Source: Bradyrhizobium sp. SZCCT0148 (GTDB lineage Bacteria > Pseudomonadota > Alphaproteobacteria > Rhizobiales > Xanthobacteraceae). Taken from it: a stretch of DNA of 64,000 nucleotides. Where the stretch lies: positions 1 to 64,000 of the forward strand of contig NZ_JAFCKT010000007.1 in assembly GCF_018129985.1 (NCBI RefSeq). Reading direction: 5' to 3'. Made by a program: the position numbers and the translations under genes. Numbering within the stretch: position 1 is the stretch's first letter; each line of letters opens with the position of its first letter. Shown here piece after piece: positions 7,906-16,480 of this stretch. The notes beneath the pieces are model-generated. The model did no database searches. It was not told the DNA's origin and saw nothing but the letters and a program-made list of their open reading frames with translations.

Positions 7906-8292
7906 TTACGGCGTCGCCAGATGCCAGGCCCCGTTGAGGAAGCCGTCGCCGGTGATGTCGCCGGGCTTCTGGTCCTTGGCGAAGGTGTAGAGCGGCTTGC
8001 CCTTGTAGGCCCACTGCTTCGACCCGTCGTCGCGGGTGATGACGGTGTAGCCGTCGCCCGCGGCGTCGCTCGCCTCGGCCTTCAGCACCGGCCAGTTCGT
8101 GGCGCACGGACCGTTGCAGGCGGACTTGCCGTCCATGTCCTTGTCGAAGGTGTAGAGCGTCATGCCCTTGGCGTCGGTGAGCACGCTGCCCTTGTCGGTC
8201 TTACCCGTCTTGGTCGGCGGCGCGGCGAAGACGGCGGGGACGATCGCGAGCGAAATTGCGAACGCGAGCGCGAGGCGGATCGGGGACGTCAT
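7906..8292 (-). CDS. secreted YxFxxD-repeat protein (COG4315 type)
   Basis: A 128-residue exported protein with a signal peptide (LALAFAISLAIVPAVFA). It has two copies of the repeat of unknown function typical of COG4315: GMTLYTFDKDMDGKSACNGPC and GKPLYTFAKDQKPGD, each with the Y-x-F-x-x-D core. The start at 8292 follows an AGGAG site; the longer frame lacks one. Family members are periplasmic or lipid-anchored, and their role is not established. The two Cys of the first repeat may form a disulfide. Confidence 0.85.
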   Translation of the reverse strand: MTSPIRLALAFAISLAIVPAVFAAPPTKTGKTDKGSVLTDAKGMTLYTFDKDMDGKSACNGPCATNWPVLKAEASDAAGDGYTVITRDDGSKQWAYKGKPLYTFAKDQKPGDITGDGFLNGAWHLATP

Positions 8293-8418
8293 GAGTTCTC
8301 CTGTCATGCAATTGGCTTGCAGGAGGTAGGACGCCGCACGCGGTCCGGTATTCCTGACAGCGCGGCAAAGATATTTTTCGCTGCGCGCGGCGACGCGGTG
8401 GAATAAACTGAGATCGAC

Positions 8419-8925
8419 ATGAGCAAGCCGCACTGGCGTCCCGCGCACGCATCCGACCTGCCCGCGATCAGCGCGATCGCGGCGCGGATTCATCCCGATC
8501 TACCCGAAAGCCCCGAGGTGCTCGCCGAAAAGATGCGGCTCCATCCCGACGGATGCCGCGTGCTCGTCGCCGGCGACGCGATCGCCGGCTATGGGCTTTC
8601 GCATCCCTGGAAGCAGCACCGGATCCCGCCGCTCGACGCGTTGCTCGAACGACTGCCCGAGGATGCGGATTGTCTCTACCTGCACGACGTTGCCGTGTTG
8701 CCCGACTTTCGCGGCGGCGTCGCGCGCAGCTATGTTGCGGATGTCGAGCGGCTGGCGCGCGTGTCAGGCATCGCAACGCTCGCGCTGGTCTCGGTCTACG
8801 CAACCCAGCCGTTGTGGCAGCGTCTCGGCTTTCGGCCGGTCACCGCGGATGCGGCGCTGCGCGCAAAGCTCGCCTCCTACGGCGAGGGCGCGACCTACAT
8901 GCTGCGCGACCTCGCTGCGACGTAA
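8419..8925 (+). CDS. GNAT-family N-acetyltransferase
   Basis: A 168-residue single-domain GNAT. The acceptor-side N-terminus is WRPAHASDLPAISAIAARIHP. Strand 4 and the acetyl-CoA loop are around residues 88-105 (LYLHDVAVLPDFRGGVARS), with the canonical Q/RxxGxG/A weakened to RGGVARS. The C-terminal W-Q-R-L-G-F motif is also typical. The substrate is unknown. It is divergent from the secreted protein at 7906-8292. Confidence 0.85.
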   Translation: MSKPHWRPAHASDLPAISAIAARIHPDLPESPEVLAEKMRLHPDGCRVLVAGDAIAGYGLSHPWKQHRIPPLDALLERLPEDADCLYLHDVAVLPDFRGGVARSYVADVERLARVSGIATLALVSVYATQPLWQRLGFRPVTADAALRAKLASYGEGATYMLRDLAAT

Positions 8926-9042
8926 CGTCCCTTCCCGGCTCACGCGGGCGTGAACCGCCGCCTCGAACCGGGTTGGATCAGCCCCCGTCGAAGGTGTGTG
9001 CGAGCCCTTCCGGTCTCGCCGAACAGAGGCTGGAGACGATCC

Positions 9043-9342
9043 ATGAAACTCACATTGTCGAAACTTGCTTTCGTCGCGTGCGTTGCGACGGCCGCGTTCA
9101 CCGCGACCAGCGCCAACGCTGCGCAATACCGCACCTATGGCTGCGACACCGCCTTCTTCGAAGGCTGCGGAATCGTGATCGAGACGCCGAACGCGCCTGG
9201 CCGATACCGTCCGACCGTCACCCACCACGACACCTCGCCGATCTACATGAAGCAGACCGACCCCCGTTACAGCTCGTCGATGCGTGATGGCGGTGGCGGC
9301 GGCGGCGGCGGTGGTGGTGGCGGCGGCGGCGGCGGCCGCTGA
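9043..9342 (+). CDS. small secreted protein with a polyglycine tail
   Basis: A 99-residue protein. A signal peptide (KLAFVACVATAAFTATSANA) is followed by a short Cys-containing region (YGCDTAFFEGCGIVIE) that may form a disulfide. The C-terminal tail is an uninterrupted run of about 16 glycines ending in Arg. The run is encoded by GGC/GGT repeats at about 9286-9339 and could vary in length by slippage. The start at 9043 is set by the signal peptide. No family is recognised. A strong inverted repeat follows the stop. Confidence 0.7.
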   Translation: MKLTLSKLAFVACVATAAFTATSANAAQYRTYGCDTAFFEGCGIVIETPNAPGRYRPTVTHHDTSPIYMKQTDPRYSSSMRDGGGGGGGGGGGGGGGGR

Positions 9343-9353
9343 GCCCACCTGAG

Positions 9354-9385
9354 ATGATGCCGCCGGTGCAACCCGGCGGCATCAT
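9354..9385. terminator. 13-bp stem hairpin between convergent genes
   Basis: ATGATGCCGCCGG (9354-9366), loop TGCAAC, CCGGCGGCATCAT (9373-9385). The perfect stem sits 11 bp after the small secreted gene and 27 bp beyond the helicase stop, so it could end transcription from both sides. No long T-run is present on either strand. Confidence 0.65.
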
Positions 9386-9411
9386 TGTCGCCTGCGCTGA
9401 ACGGCGCCGGT

Positions 9412-11403
9412 TCAGCCGCGATGCTTTTTCTTCTTCGGCTTCTTTCCAGGCGCGCTATTCGCGGGCCACGGCATGACCGACGGCGCTGCGTGACCCGGCT
9501 TGTTCTTGTGCTTCTTCTTACCGAAAGAAGACGGAGCATCGTCGAATTTCGGTCCGCGCTCGCTGTGAGGCTTGCTGCGCGGCTTGAACTCGCTCTTGTC
9601 GCGCGGACGATCGTCGCGACGGTCGCGATGATCGCTGTCGCGGCTTTCGCGCCGGGGCGCGTGGGACCGCTCTTCCGCAGGCGCCTGTTGCTGCGGCGCG
9701 CCCGCCATCGGCTCCAGGCGGATATTGTCTTCCTTGTCCGGACGCTTGATCTTGGCGGCGAAGGACTCCGCGACCCGCTCGGAAATTTCGAACTCGGTCG
9801 TGGTGTCCATGATCTTGATGGCGCCGATATCGCCCTTGTCGATGCCGCCACGACGGCAAATCATCGGCAGCAGCCAGCGCGCTTCCGCGTTCTTGCGTCG
9901 TCCGATGTTGGCGCGGAACCAGACGGTGGCCTCTCCCATGCCGTGACGGGCCGAGGATTTGCCCGGTTTCGATCGCGGCCCCGCAGGGCGATCGTCGCCG
10001 CGTGAGCTGCGGCTATCGTCGCGCGGCGTGCGATCGTCGCGCGGCGTGCGAACATTGTCGCGACCGCGGTCGTCACGCGGCCGGCCGGTTCGTTCGCCGG
10101 GATCGAGGATGTCTTCGGGCGACGGCAGCCGCGCGCGATAGAGTCGCGCCAGCGCCGCGGCGATGTCCTCGGCCGATCGCTCGGCCAGTAGCGCCTGTGC
10201 CAGCACCAGATCGTCCGGCGTGGCCTCCTCGGTGAACAGCACGTCCTTCATGCGATCATGGTCGAGCTTGCGGATCTCGTCCGCCTGCGGCGCCGTGCCC
10301 CAGTCGGCGTCGACCCCGGCGAGATTGAGCAGCAGCTCGGCGCGACGCCGCCGGGCGGGCGGCACCAGCAGGACGCTCGTCCCCTTGCGTCCGGCGCGCC
10401 CGGTGCGGCCCGAGCGGTGCTGCATCACTTCGGCGTCGTTGGGCAGGTCGGCATGAATGACGAGGTCGAGGCTCGGCAGGTCGATGCCGCGCGCGGCAAC
10501 GTCGGTCGCGACGCAGACGCGGGCGCGTCCGTCGCGCAGCGACTGCAGTGCCATGGTGCGCTCGTTCTGCGTCAATTCACCCGACAGGGCGACCACGGAG
10601 AAGCCGCGCTCCAGCAGAGCCGCCTGCAAATGCCTGACGTGATCGCGCGTGCTGCAGAACACCAGCGCGCTCGGCGCCTCGTAGAAGCGCAGCACGTTGA
10701 CGACCGCATGCTCGGCATCGGCGGGCGCGATCCGGATGGCGCGGTACTCGATGTCGGCGTGACCGCCCTCGTCGCCGGCGACTTCGCTCCGGAACGCCTG
10801 CTGCTGGTATTGCTTGGCGAGCGCGACGATGCCGCGTGGGAACGTCGCCGAGAACAGCAGGGTGCGGCGCGTCTCCGGAGTCGTCTTGAGGATGAATTCC
10901 ATGTCCTCGCGGAAACCAAGATTGAGCATCTCGTCGGCTTCGTCCAGCACGACGACCTTCAATTCCGAGATGTCCAGGCGGTTACGCCGCAGATGATCGC
11001 ACAGCCGGCCGGGCGTACCGACGACGATGTGGGCGCCGGCCGCAAGCTCGCGCTGCTCACGGCGCGGATCCATGCCGCCGACGCAGGAGACGACCCGCGC
11101 CTCCGCATGCTGGTAGATCCAGGAGAGTTCGCGTTGGACCTGCATCGCGAGCTCGCGGGTCGGCGCCACGATCAAGGCGAGCGGCGCGGCCGCCCGCTCG
11201 AACCGCTCCGCATCGCCGAGCAGGTCGCTGGCCATGGCGAGGCCATAAGCGAGGGTCTTGCCGGAGCCCGTCTGGGCCGAAACCAGGAGGTCGCGGCCGG
11301 CAGCTTCGTCCGCGAGCACGGCGAGCTGAACGGGGGTCGGTGAATCGTAATTCCGCTCGGCCAAAGCGCGGGCGAGCGGCGGGGTGAGGGCCGGAAAAGA
11401 CAC
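9412..11403 (-). CDS. DEAD-box ATP-dependent RNA helicase
   Basis: A 663-residue helicase with all core motifs: Q-motif PTPVQ, motif I AQTGSGKT, Ia PTRELA, II DEAD, III SAT, V ATDVAARGID, VI HRSGRTGRAG. After the two RecA-like domains comes an arginine/aspartate-rich linker (about 440-500). A DbpA-type RNA-binding domain follows (GEATVWFRANIGRRKNAEAR), then a second charged region and a lysine-rich end KKPKKKKHRG. This layout matches the DeaD/CsdA group that remodels rRNA and mRNA in the cold. GTG start. The linker is encoded by short tandem DNA repeats (10014-10050). Confidence 0.92.
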   Translation of the reverse strand: MSFPALTPPLARALAERNYDSPTPVQLAVLADEAAGRDLLVSAQTGSGKTLAYGLAMASDLLGDAERFERAAAPLALIVAPTRELAMQVQRELSWIYQHAEARVVSCVGGMDPRREQRELAAGAHIVVGTPGRLCDHLRRNRLDISELKVVVLDEADEMLNLGFREDMEFILKTTPETRRTLLFSATFPRGIVALAKQYQQQAFRSEVAGDEGGHADIEYRAIRIAPADAEHAVVNVLRFYEAPSALVFCSTRDHVRHLQAALLERGFSVVALSGELTQNERTMALQSLRDGRARVCVATDVAARGIDLPSLDLVIHADLPNDAEVMQHRSGRTGRAGRKGTSVLLVPPARRRRAELLLNLAGVDADWGTAPQADEIRKLDHDRMKDVLFTEEATPDDLVLAQALLAERSAEDIAAALARLYRARLPSPEDILDPGERTGRPRDDRGRDNVRTPRDDRTPRDDSRSSRGDDRPAGPRSKPGKSSARHGMGEATVWFRANIGRRKNAEARWLLPMICRRGGIDKGDIGAIKIMDTTTEFEISERVAESFAAKIKRPDKEDNIRLEPMAGAPQQQAPAEERSHAPRRESRDSDHRDRRDDRPRDKSEFKPRSKPHSERGPKFDDAPSSFGKKKHKNKPGHAAPSVMPWPANSAPGKKPKKKKHRG

Positions 11404-11685
11404 GTGATGGAGAACCTTGGTTAATTCAGGCGCGCAAACGGTAAACCGAGGGGCCCGAGCTGCGTGCGCGGCAATCGGCCCGGCCGCACGCTGATTTGAT
11501 CTGGGCGCTCTTTACGCCAAATGTCCGGAAATCACCATGCCTATGATGCATGGCTTGGCCAAAAGAACCGCGGCCTTGAGGTTGCGGGGGATCACAACGG
11601 CTACCTTTGGGGCTGAGTAGATACGGTCTTGCCGCACCGGCCATCCGGTGCCAAATCGTCTCTCACGAGAGAAACGGGGGAAAAC

Positions 11686-12039
11686 ATGGCCGACAAGATA
11701 TCGCTTGCCGACAAGCTCGCAACCTTTGAGGACCACTGGTCCCCGCGCACGGTCACAACTTTCAACGATTGCGACGTGATGGTGGTGAAGGTGAATGGCG
11801 AATTCACCTGGCACAAACACGACGACACGGATGATTTCTTTCTGGTCCTGAAAGGCAATCTGGACATCGAATTGCGGGACCGCACGGTGAGCCTCGGTCC
11901 GGGCGAACTCTATGTCGTGCCCAAAGGTGTCGAGCATCGTCCCGTGGCGCGCGAAGAGGTCCATCTCCTGCTCATCGAGCCGACCGGCACGCCGAACACG
12001 GGCGACAAGGCCACGGCCGCGGCGCGCAAGCTCGCATAG
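11686..12039 (+). CDS. cupin-domain protein
   Basis: A 117-residue single-domain cupin. The metal-site motif WHKHDDTDDFFLVLKG supplies the HxH and Glu/Asp-type ligands, and the second motif is PKGVEHRPVA. It begins MADKISLADKLATFEDHW after a G-rich site (ACGGGGG). Small cupins of this type bind a divalent metal; the substrate or ligand is unknown. It stands alone between the helicase and the convergent GFA gene. Confidence 0.85.
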   Translation: MADKISLADKLATFEDHWSPRTVTTFNDCDVMVVKVNGEFTWHKHDDTDDFFLVLKGNLDIELRDRTVSLGPGELYVVPKGVEHRPVAREEVHLLLIEPTGTPNTGDKATAAARKLA

Positions 12040-12063
12040 GAGACTTATCGCGGCGTGAGAGTC

Positions 12064-12489
12064 TCAGTCGGCCGGGATGAAGCGAAGCGTGCCGGCTTGA
12101 CGCGTCGGCTTGCCGGTGTCGTTGGTGTGATTGACGCCGTCCATGACCGGCACCTCGGCGAAATCGAACGGGCTCACCCCATCCAGGCAGGCGACATTGA
12201 CGGCATAAAGGGACTGATCGGACCGGCGCTGGTGGTGGGTGTAGATGCCGCAGCGGGAGCAGAAGAAATGCTGCGCCGATCCGGTATGGAAACGGTACGT
12301 CGTCAGCGCCTCCTCGCCCCGCAGGAACCTGATTCCGCCCATGGCCGCCATGGCAACGACGGCGCCCCGCATCCGGCAATAGGAGCAGGTGCAGCGGCGG
12401 ATCGATTTGAAGCCGTCGCTGAGTGTCACCTCGAAGCGCACCGCGCCACAATGGCACTGGCCGGCTCGAACGTTCGCGTCACTTGTCAT
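12064..12489 (-). CDS. GFA (glutathione-dependent formaldehyde-activating-like) protein
   Basis: A 141-residue zinc protein of the GFA/CENP-V superfamily. The cysteine pattern is intact: GQCHCGAVRF at the N-terminus, RRCTCSYC near residue 50, and FCSRCGIYTHH near 97-107. These bind two zinc ions in the family. Most members are not proven formaldehyde enzymes, so the reaction is open. It converges with the cupin gene 25 bp away. A 21-bp-spaced direct repeat lies 70 bp upstream. Confidence 0.88.
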   Translation of the reverse strand: MTSDANVRAGQCHCGAVRFEVTLSDGFKSIRRCTCSYCRMRGAVVAMAAMGGIRFLRGEEALTTYRFHTGSAQHFFCSRCGIYTHHQRRSDQSLYAVNVACLDGVSPFDFAEVPVMDGVNHTNDTGKPTRQAGTLRFIPAD

Positions 12490-12558
12490 GGTCCCTGTAT
12501 ACCCCGATCCAGATCATGTCCGCGCCCCCGCGGGGCGCTCGAACTGTCTTAGCGAGGA

Positions 12559-12589
12559 TCGCGCGCGACGTAAGAAGGATTTCGCGCGA
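12559..12589. repeat. direct repeat upstream of the GFA gene
   Basis: TCGCGCGACG occurs at 12559-12568 and 12580-12589, exactly 21 bp apart (two helical turns). The spacing suits a regulator binding on one DNA face, but no regulator is implicated. Confidence 0.35.
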
Positions 12590-12594
12590 CGATT

Positions 12595-13107
12595 TCAGTC
12601 CCGGGAGGTCGCCAGCCTGCTGAAACCGTTGACCAGCCTCGCTCTCGCCCGCGCAACGCTGTCCTTCACCGCGCGGCCCACGGACCGGACAAAGCGCCAA
12701 GCGTCCGTCTCCTGCAGCCACGCCTTCGCCGCGGCGTATTTCCCGTAGAGCCAGGCGAAGGCGGGAATGCGCATCAACTTGTCGCGCGTCAGATGAAACA
12801 GGCGCTCGACCAGCACCAGCTTGAGCAGCTCGCCCACGATCAAGACCACCGCTCCGCTCAGCACCTGACCGGTTGCGGTGAGGTACGCAGCAACCGGCTT
12901 GACCGGCTCCAGAATGATGACGGGCACCATGAACAAAGCGAGCGACGCATATGGCGACAGTGATTTGATCCAGGCGCTCAAACGCTTGAACTGGACGTAT
13001 CGCCCGATCCAGCGGGCGACCGGCGCCGCCACGGCCATGAAGACCGCGTCCACCATGAAGTAGATCGCAGCCAGGACGTATGTGACGGGTTTCAGGATTC
13101 GCTTCAC
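12595..13107 (-). CDS. inner-membrane protein of unknown function
   Basis: A 170-residue protein with about three hydrophobic segments (residues 6-28, 52-68 and 78-100) and a very basic C-terminal half (RLFHLTRDKLMRIPAFAWLYGKYAAAKAWLQE...). No family is recognised. The positively charged tail would sit in the cytosol and may touch lipids or nucleic acid. Codon use matches its neighbours. It is followed on the same strand by the GFA gene after a gap of about 100 bp, so an operon is possible but not shown. Confidence 0.75.
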   Translation of the reverse strand: MKRILKPVTYVLAAIYFMVDAVFMAVAAPVARWIGRYVQFKRLSAWIKSLSPYASLALFMVPVIILEPVKPVAAYLTATGQVLSGAVVLIVGELLKLVLVERLFHLTRDKLMRIPAFAWLYGKYAAAKAWLQETDAWRFVRSVGRAVKDSVARARARLVNGFSRLATSRD

Positions 13108-13209
13108 GGCATCACTCCCTAGAGTGAAAGCCGGAACGTCGGCCTAAGTTTCACGTCCGCGTCGATAGTTAAAAGTAGCCGCAGGGAACTTTTCGCGAAT
13201 CGCGCTTTC

Positions 13210-13632
13210 TCAGATCTCGGCATAGACCTCCAGCAGATTGCCGTCGGGGTCGCGGAAGAACAGCGTGCGATGGCCGAACGATTGGTTGGTCGGCGGCGAC
13301 AGCAGCGCAACGCCCTGCCGCATCAGTTCGTCGGCGCAGGCATCGACCTCGGCAGCGGAGACCTTGAAGGCCAGCTGCAGCGCTGCGCTGCCAGGCGGCG
13401 TCGGCGCATCGGCGGCGGTCCGGCCTGGCCGCGCCAAGGCCAGCGTGTTGCTGCCGAGGCCGTACTCGATCCAGTTGGGCGACAGTTCGCGCAGCAGGGG
13501 AAAGGCCAGCACGTGCTCGTAGAAGCGGCGCATCGCCGCCATGTCGCGCACGAAGATGACGGTGTAGTCGATCGCGCGGATGGCGTTGAAGGGGGAGTGC
13601 CGGATTGGTTCGGGTGTCTGTTCGTTGGTCAT
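13210..13632 (-). CDS. VOC-family (glyoxalase/bleomycin-resistance-like) protein
   Basis: A 140-residue vicinal-oxygen-chelate protein with two beta-alpha-beta-beta-beta units: DYTVIFVRDMAAMRRFYEHVLAFPLL at the start and FKVSAAEVDACADELMRQG in the second half. It ends with the usual RTLFFRDPDGNLLEVYAEI, which carries a metal-ligand Glu. The start is set at MTNEQT (13632), because upstream codons run into the palindromic repeat at 13668-13743. The substrate is unknown. Confidence 0.85.
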   Translation of the reverse strand: MTNEQTPEPIRHSPFNAIRAIDYTVIFVRDMAAMRRFYEHVLAFPLLRELSPNWIEYGLGSNTLALARPGRTAADAPTPPGSAALQLAFKVSAAEVDACADELMRQGVALLSPPTNQSFGHRTLFFRDPDGNLLEVYAEI

Positions 13633-13667
13633 CGCGTCCTTTATTCCCAAATTTCCGGCGTAGTCCC

Positions 13668-13743
13668 GTAGCCCGCATGAGCGAAGCGACATGCGGGAAG
13701 ACGCCAGCGAGGTCCCGGATGTCGCTACGCTCATACGGGCTAC
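13668..13743. repeat. long palindromic repeat (GTAGCCCGCATGAGCG family)
   Basis: GTAGCCCGCATGAGCGAAGCGACATGCGGGA pairs with TCCCGGATGTCGCTACGCTCATACGGGCTAC at the other end, with few mismatches. It lies between two same-strand genes, just beyond the stop of the zinc alcohol dehydrogenase. A degenerate relative is at 14991-15115. Confidence 0.75.
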
Positions 13744-13749
13744 AAGACG

Positions 13750-14901
13750 TCACTCCACCAGCTCCGGCCACGGCACGATGGTCGACTTCACCGTCTTCAT
13801 CGCCATTGCGTCCTTCACCGCTTGCGCGACGCCTTCTTCCGTGAACGGATAGATCGTCTGCATCTTCAGCCAGGGATATTTGTCCGCCGTGCGATAGAGC
13901 ATGTCGACGCCGAGCGGCAGGTCGTTGCCGGTGAAGCCCCAGGAGCCCAGCACGTTGAGATCCTTGGTGCAGATGCGGTGCCAGGACGTCTCGATCGAGC
14001 CGGCGTCGGTGAACTGGCCCATCTCGACATAGGTGCCGCCGTCACGCAGCATCTCGATGCCTTCGGGGCCGGCGGTGGGGTGCCCCGAACAATCCATCAC
14101 GAGATCCGCGCCGAAGCCGCCCACGATCTCGCGGACGCGCGCGACGCGCTCCTCGGCCGATTTGATCTCCTCGATGTTGACCGTCGCTTCAGCGCCGAAC
14201 TCGCGCGCGAGCTTGAGCCGCGGCTCCTCGGGGGCACCGACGCAGATCACGCGCCCTGCCCCCATCTCCTTTGCCGCCGCGACCGCCAGGATGCCAATCG
14301 GGCCCGAGCCCTGGATCACCACCGTATCGCCCCAGGTGAAACCGCCCGCCCGCGTGGCGCGGTTGAAGGCGCGGATGCAGGAGGTCAGCGGCTCCGACAG
14401 TGCGCCGAGCCGCAGCGACATGTCGTCGGGCAGCTTGTAGATCTTGGTACCCGGCAGCATCTCGAGATCGACATAGACATATTCCGCCCAGCCGCCCCAC
14501 ATGTGCGGCGCCTTGTCGAAGCCGAGATAGCGGCCGTAATAGACCGGCGTCAGGCATTTGTTGGCGGTCTGCGGATAATGGATGCAGTAATAGCAATGGC
14601 CGCAGGGCATCAGCGGCGGGATCATCACTTTCGAGCCGACCTTGAGCGGCTTGCTCATGAAGTCCTCGGTGAACTCCTCGCCGCACTCGACGATGACACC
14701 GCCGATCTCGTGGCCGAGCGTGAATGGCCAGGGCAGCGGCTTCGGCCAGTGCCCCTTCAGAATGTGCAGATCTGTGCCACACACGCCGCAGGCGCCGACC
14801 TTGATCAGCGCGGCCTTCTTGCCGACCTTCGGCCAAGGCACGGTCTTGATGACGGGCTCCGAGCCGGGACCGGCGTGAGTGCAGACGCGGATCTGTTGCA
14901 T
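13750..14901 (-). CDS. zinc-dependent alcohol dehydrogenase (MDR family)
   Basis: A 383-residue zinc MDR dehydrogenase. Catalytic zinc ligands are visible in GACGVCGTDLH (C41) and LGHEIGG (H64, E65). The structural zinc cluster is C100, C103, C106 and C116 (PCGHCYYC...KC). The NAD(P)-binding motif is GSGPIGILAVAAAKEMG near residue 200. It should oxidise an alcohol or polyol (or reduce the carbonyl) with NAD(P). An insertion around residues 118-145 (PVYYGRYLGFDKAPHMWGGWAEYV) resembles threonine/sorbitol dehydrogenase-like members acting on larger substrates. The exact substrate is unknown. No operon partner. Confidence 0.88.
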   Translation of the reverse strand: MQQIRVCTHAGPGSEPVIKTVPWPKVGKKAALIKVGACGVCGTDLHILKGHWPKPLPWPFTLGHEIGGVIVECGEEFTEDFMSKPLKVGSKVMIPPLMPCGHCYYCIHYPQTANKCLTPVYYGRYLGFDKAPHMWGGWAEYVYVDLEMLPGTKIYKLPDDMSLRLGALSEPLTSCIRAFNRATRAGGFTWGDTVVIQGSGPIGILAVAAAKEMGAGRVICVGAPEEPRLKLAREFGAEATVNIEEIKSAEERVARVREIVGGFGADLVMDCSGHPTAGPEGIEMLRDGGTYVEMGQFTDAGSIETSWHRICTKDLNVLGSWGFTGNDLPLGVDMLYRTADKYPWLKMQTIYPFTEEGVAQAVKDAMAMKTVKSTIVPWPELVE

Positions 14902-15232
14902 GGCTGTTTCCTCATTGCCCGTCTGTTATGATTGATGGGTGCGAGCGTGCGGGGAAGCGTATGTGAGATGTGCGGTCGTGCCAAGCCGTGGCTTCGTAGG
15001 CCGCATGAGCGACTGGTCCGAGAGCGAAGGCGGAAGCGACATGCGAGACCAGCGGCCCCCGGATATCGCGTCAGCCTTCGCTCTCCAAGCTACAAAGCTT
15101 GCCGCAAACATCGCCGTCTTCCCCGCGGTGGAGTGTGCGGCAGCAGCGCATGGCAGATGCCCACGCCGACCCAGTATCTTGAGCACCGACCAGTGAACGT
15201 GTAAGGCGCCAAGGTCCCATCCAGGTGCCCCT
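14902..15232. other. 331-bp intergenic region between divergent genes
   Basis: It contains the degenerate palindromic repeat at 14991-15115 and presumably the promoters of the alcohol dehydrogenase and of the MFS gene. An open frame on the plus strand here only translates the repeat and is not credited. Confidence 0.5.
14991..15115. repeat. degenerate nested palindromic repeat
   Basis: GAGAGCGAAGGC (15020-15031) pairs perfectly with GCCTTCGCTCTC (15074-15085). Inside it CTGGTC (15013-15018) pairs with GACCAG (15047-15052). GTAGGCCGCATGAGCGA and AAGCGACATGCG tie it to the family at 13668-13743, with an insertion. Confidence 0.6.
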
Positions 15233-16480
15233 TTGAATCCCCTTCCCCAAAATCCCGCTGCGGCGTCCGGCTCGTTCGCCGCGATGAAGTCGGGGCCGTA
15301 CCGGCTGCAGTTCGGCTCCTACGTGCTGGCGATGATGGCCGACAACATCGAGCATGTGATCAGCTATTGGGTCGTGTTCCAGAAATTCCATTCGCCGACG
15401 CTGGGCGGCTTTGCGGTGCTGTCGCACTGGCTGCCGTTCCTGCTGTTCTCGGTCGCGGTGGGCGGGCTCGCCGACCGGGTCGACCCGCGCCGCATCATCC
15501 AGTGCGGCATGCTGCTGTTCATCCTCGCCTCCGCCGGATGGGGCTTCTTCTTCCTCACCGACACGATCCAGATGTGGCACGCGATGCTGCTGCTGGTGAT
15601 CCATGGCTGCGCCGGTGTGCTTTGGCAAACCCCGAACCAGCTGCTGCTCTATGATCTCGTCGGCCCCGCCGATTTGCCGAGCGCGGTGCGGCTGAATGCG
15701 ATGGCGCGCTATCTCGGCATCCTGGTCGGGCCTGCGGTCGGCGGAATCATCATGCTGACGCTCGGCACCTCGCACGGCATTATTTTCAACACGCTGTTCT
15801 ACCTGCCGATGCTGCTCTGGCTGTTCTGGGCACCGGTGCGCGACAAAAGCGTGGCGGCGCGGCGCTTCGCGGTGCGCGGCCTTGCCGACATCGTGCTGAC
15901 CATCCGCGCCATCGGCACCCAGCCGATCCTGACGGCGATGACCTGGCTCGCCGGCCTCACCTCCTTCATGATCGGCAACGCCTACCATGCCCAGATGCCG
16001 GGCTTTGCCGGCGACCTCGGCCATGGCGATCCCGGCGTCTCCTACAGTGTGCTGCTCGCGGCCGATGCGGCCGGCGCGGTGCTCGCCGCCATCGCGCTGG
16101 AATCCTGGGGGCGTCTCAAGGGCACGCCGCGCACCGCGATTCTGCTTGCGATGCTCTGGAGCGTGGCGCTGCTCGGCTTCGCCACGGTGCGGATCTATCC
16201 CGTCGCGATCGTGTTGCTGTTCTGCGCCGGCTTCTTCGAGCTGTCGTTCAACACCATGGCGCAGGCGCTGGTGCAGCTGAATGCGCCGCACGACATCCGC
16301 GGCCGCGTGGTCGGTCTCTATAACATGGCGGGGCTCGGGATGCGGGCCTTCAGCGGCATCACCGTCGGGGTCGCAGGCGCGGCGATCGGCATTCACTGGT
16401 CGCTCGGGCTGTCGGCCGCGGTGCTGCTGACGCTGCTGTGTCTCCTCTACGGGCACGCGAGGAGGAAGACGGCCGGTTGA
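15233..16480 (+). CDS. MFS transporter (EntS/MFS_3-like)
   Basis: A 415-residue transporter with about 12 transmembrane helices. The MFS A-like loop is GGLADRVDPRRIIQ between helices 2 and 3. The sequence resembles the MFS_3 branch that contains the enterobactin exporter EntS, so efflux is the likelier direction. The start is uncertain: TTG at 15233 gives the full frame, while ATG at 15284 (MKSGPYRLQF) would remove only a hydrophilic tail. It overlaps the next MFS gene by 4 bp, which implies co-translation. Confidence 0.85.
   Translation: MNPLPQNPAAASGSFAAMKSGPYRLQFGSYVLAMMADNIEHVISYWVVFQKFHSPTLGGFAVLSHWLPFLLFSVAVGGLADRVDPRRIIQCGMLLFILASAGWGFFFLTDTIQMWHAMLLLVIHGCAGVLWQTPNQLLLYDLVGPADLPSAVRLNAMARYLGILVGPAVGGIIMLTLGTSHGIIFNTLFYLPMLLWLFWAPVRDKSVAARRFAVRGLADIVLTIRAIGTQPILTAMTWLAGLTSFMIGNAYHAQMPGFAGDLGHGDPGVSYSVLLAADAAGAVLAAIALESWGRLKGTPRTAILLAMLWSVALLGFATVRIYPVAIVLLFCAGFFELSFNTMAQALVQLNAPHDIRGRVVGLYNMAGLGMRAFSGITVGVAGAAIGIHWSLGLSAAVLLTLLCLLYGHARRKTAG

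Noticed and set aside
14939..15196. Open frame of 85 codons on the plus strand
   Set aside because: Most of it only translates the degenerate palindromic repeat at 14991-15115.
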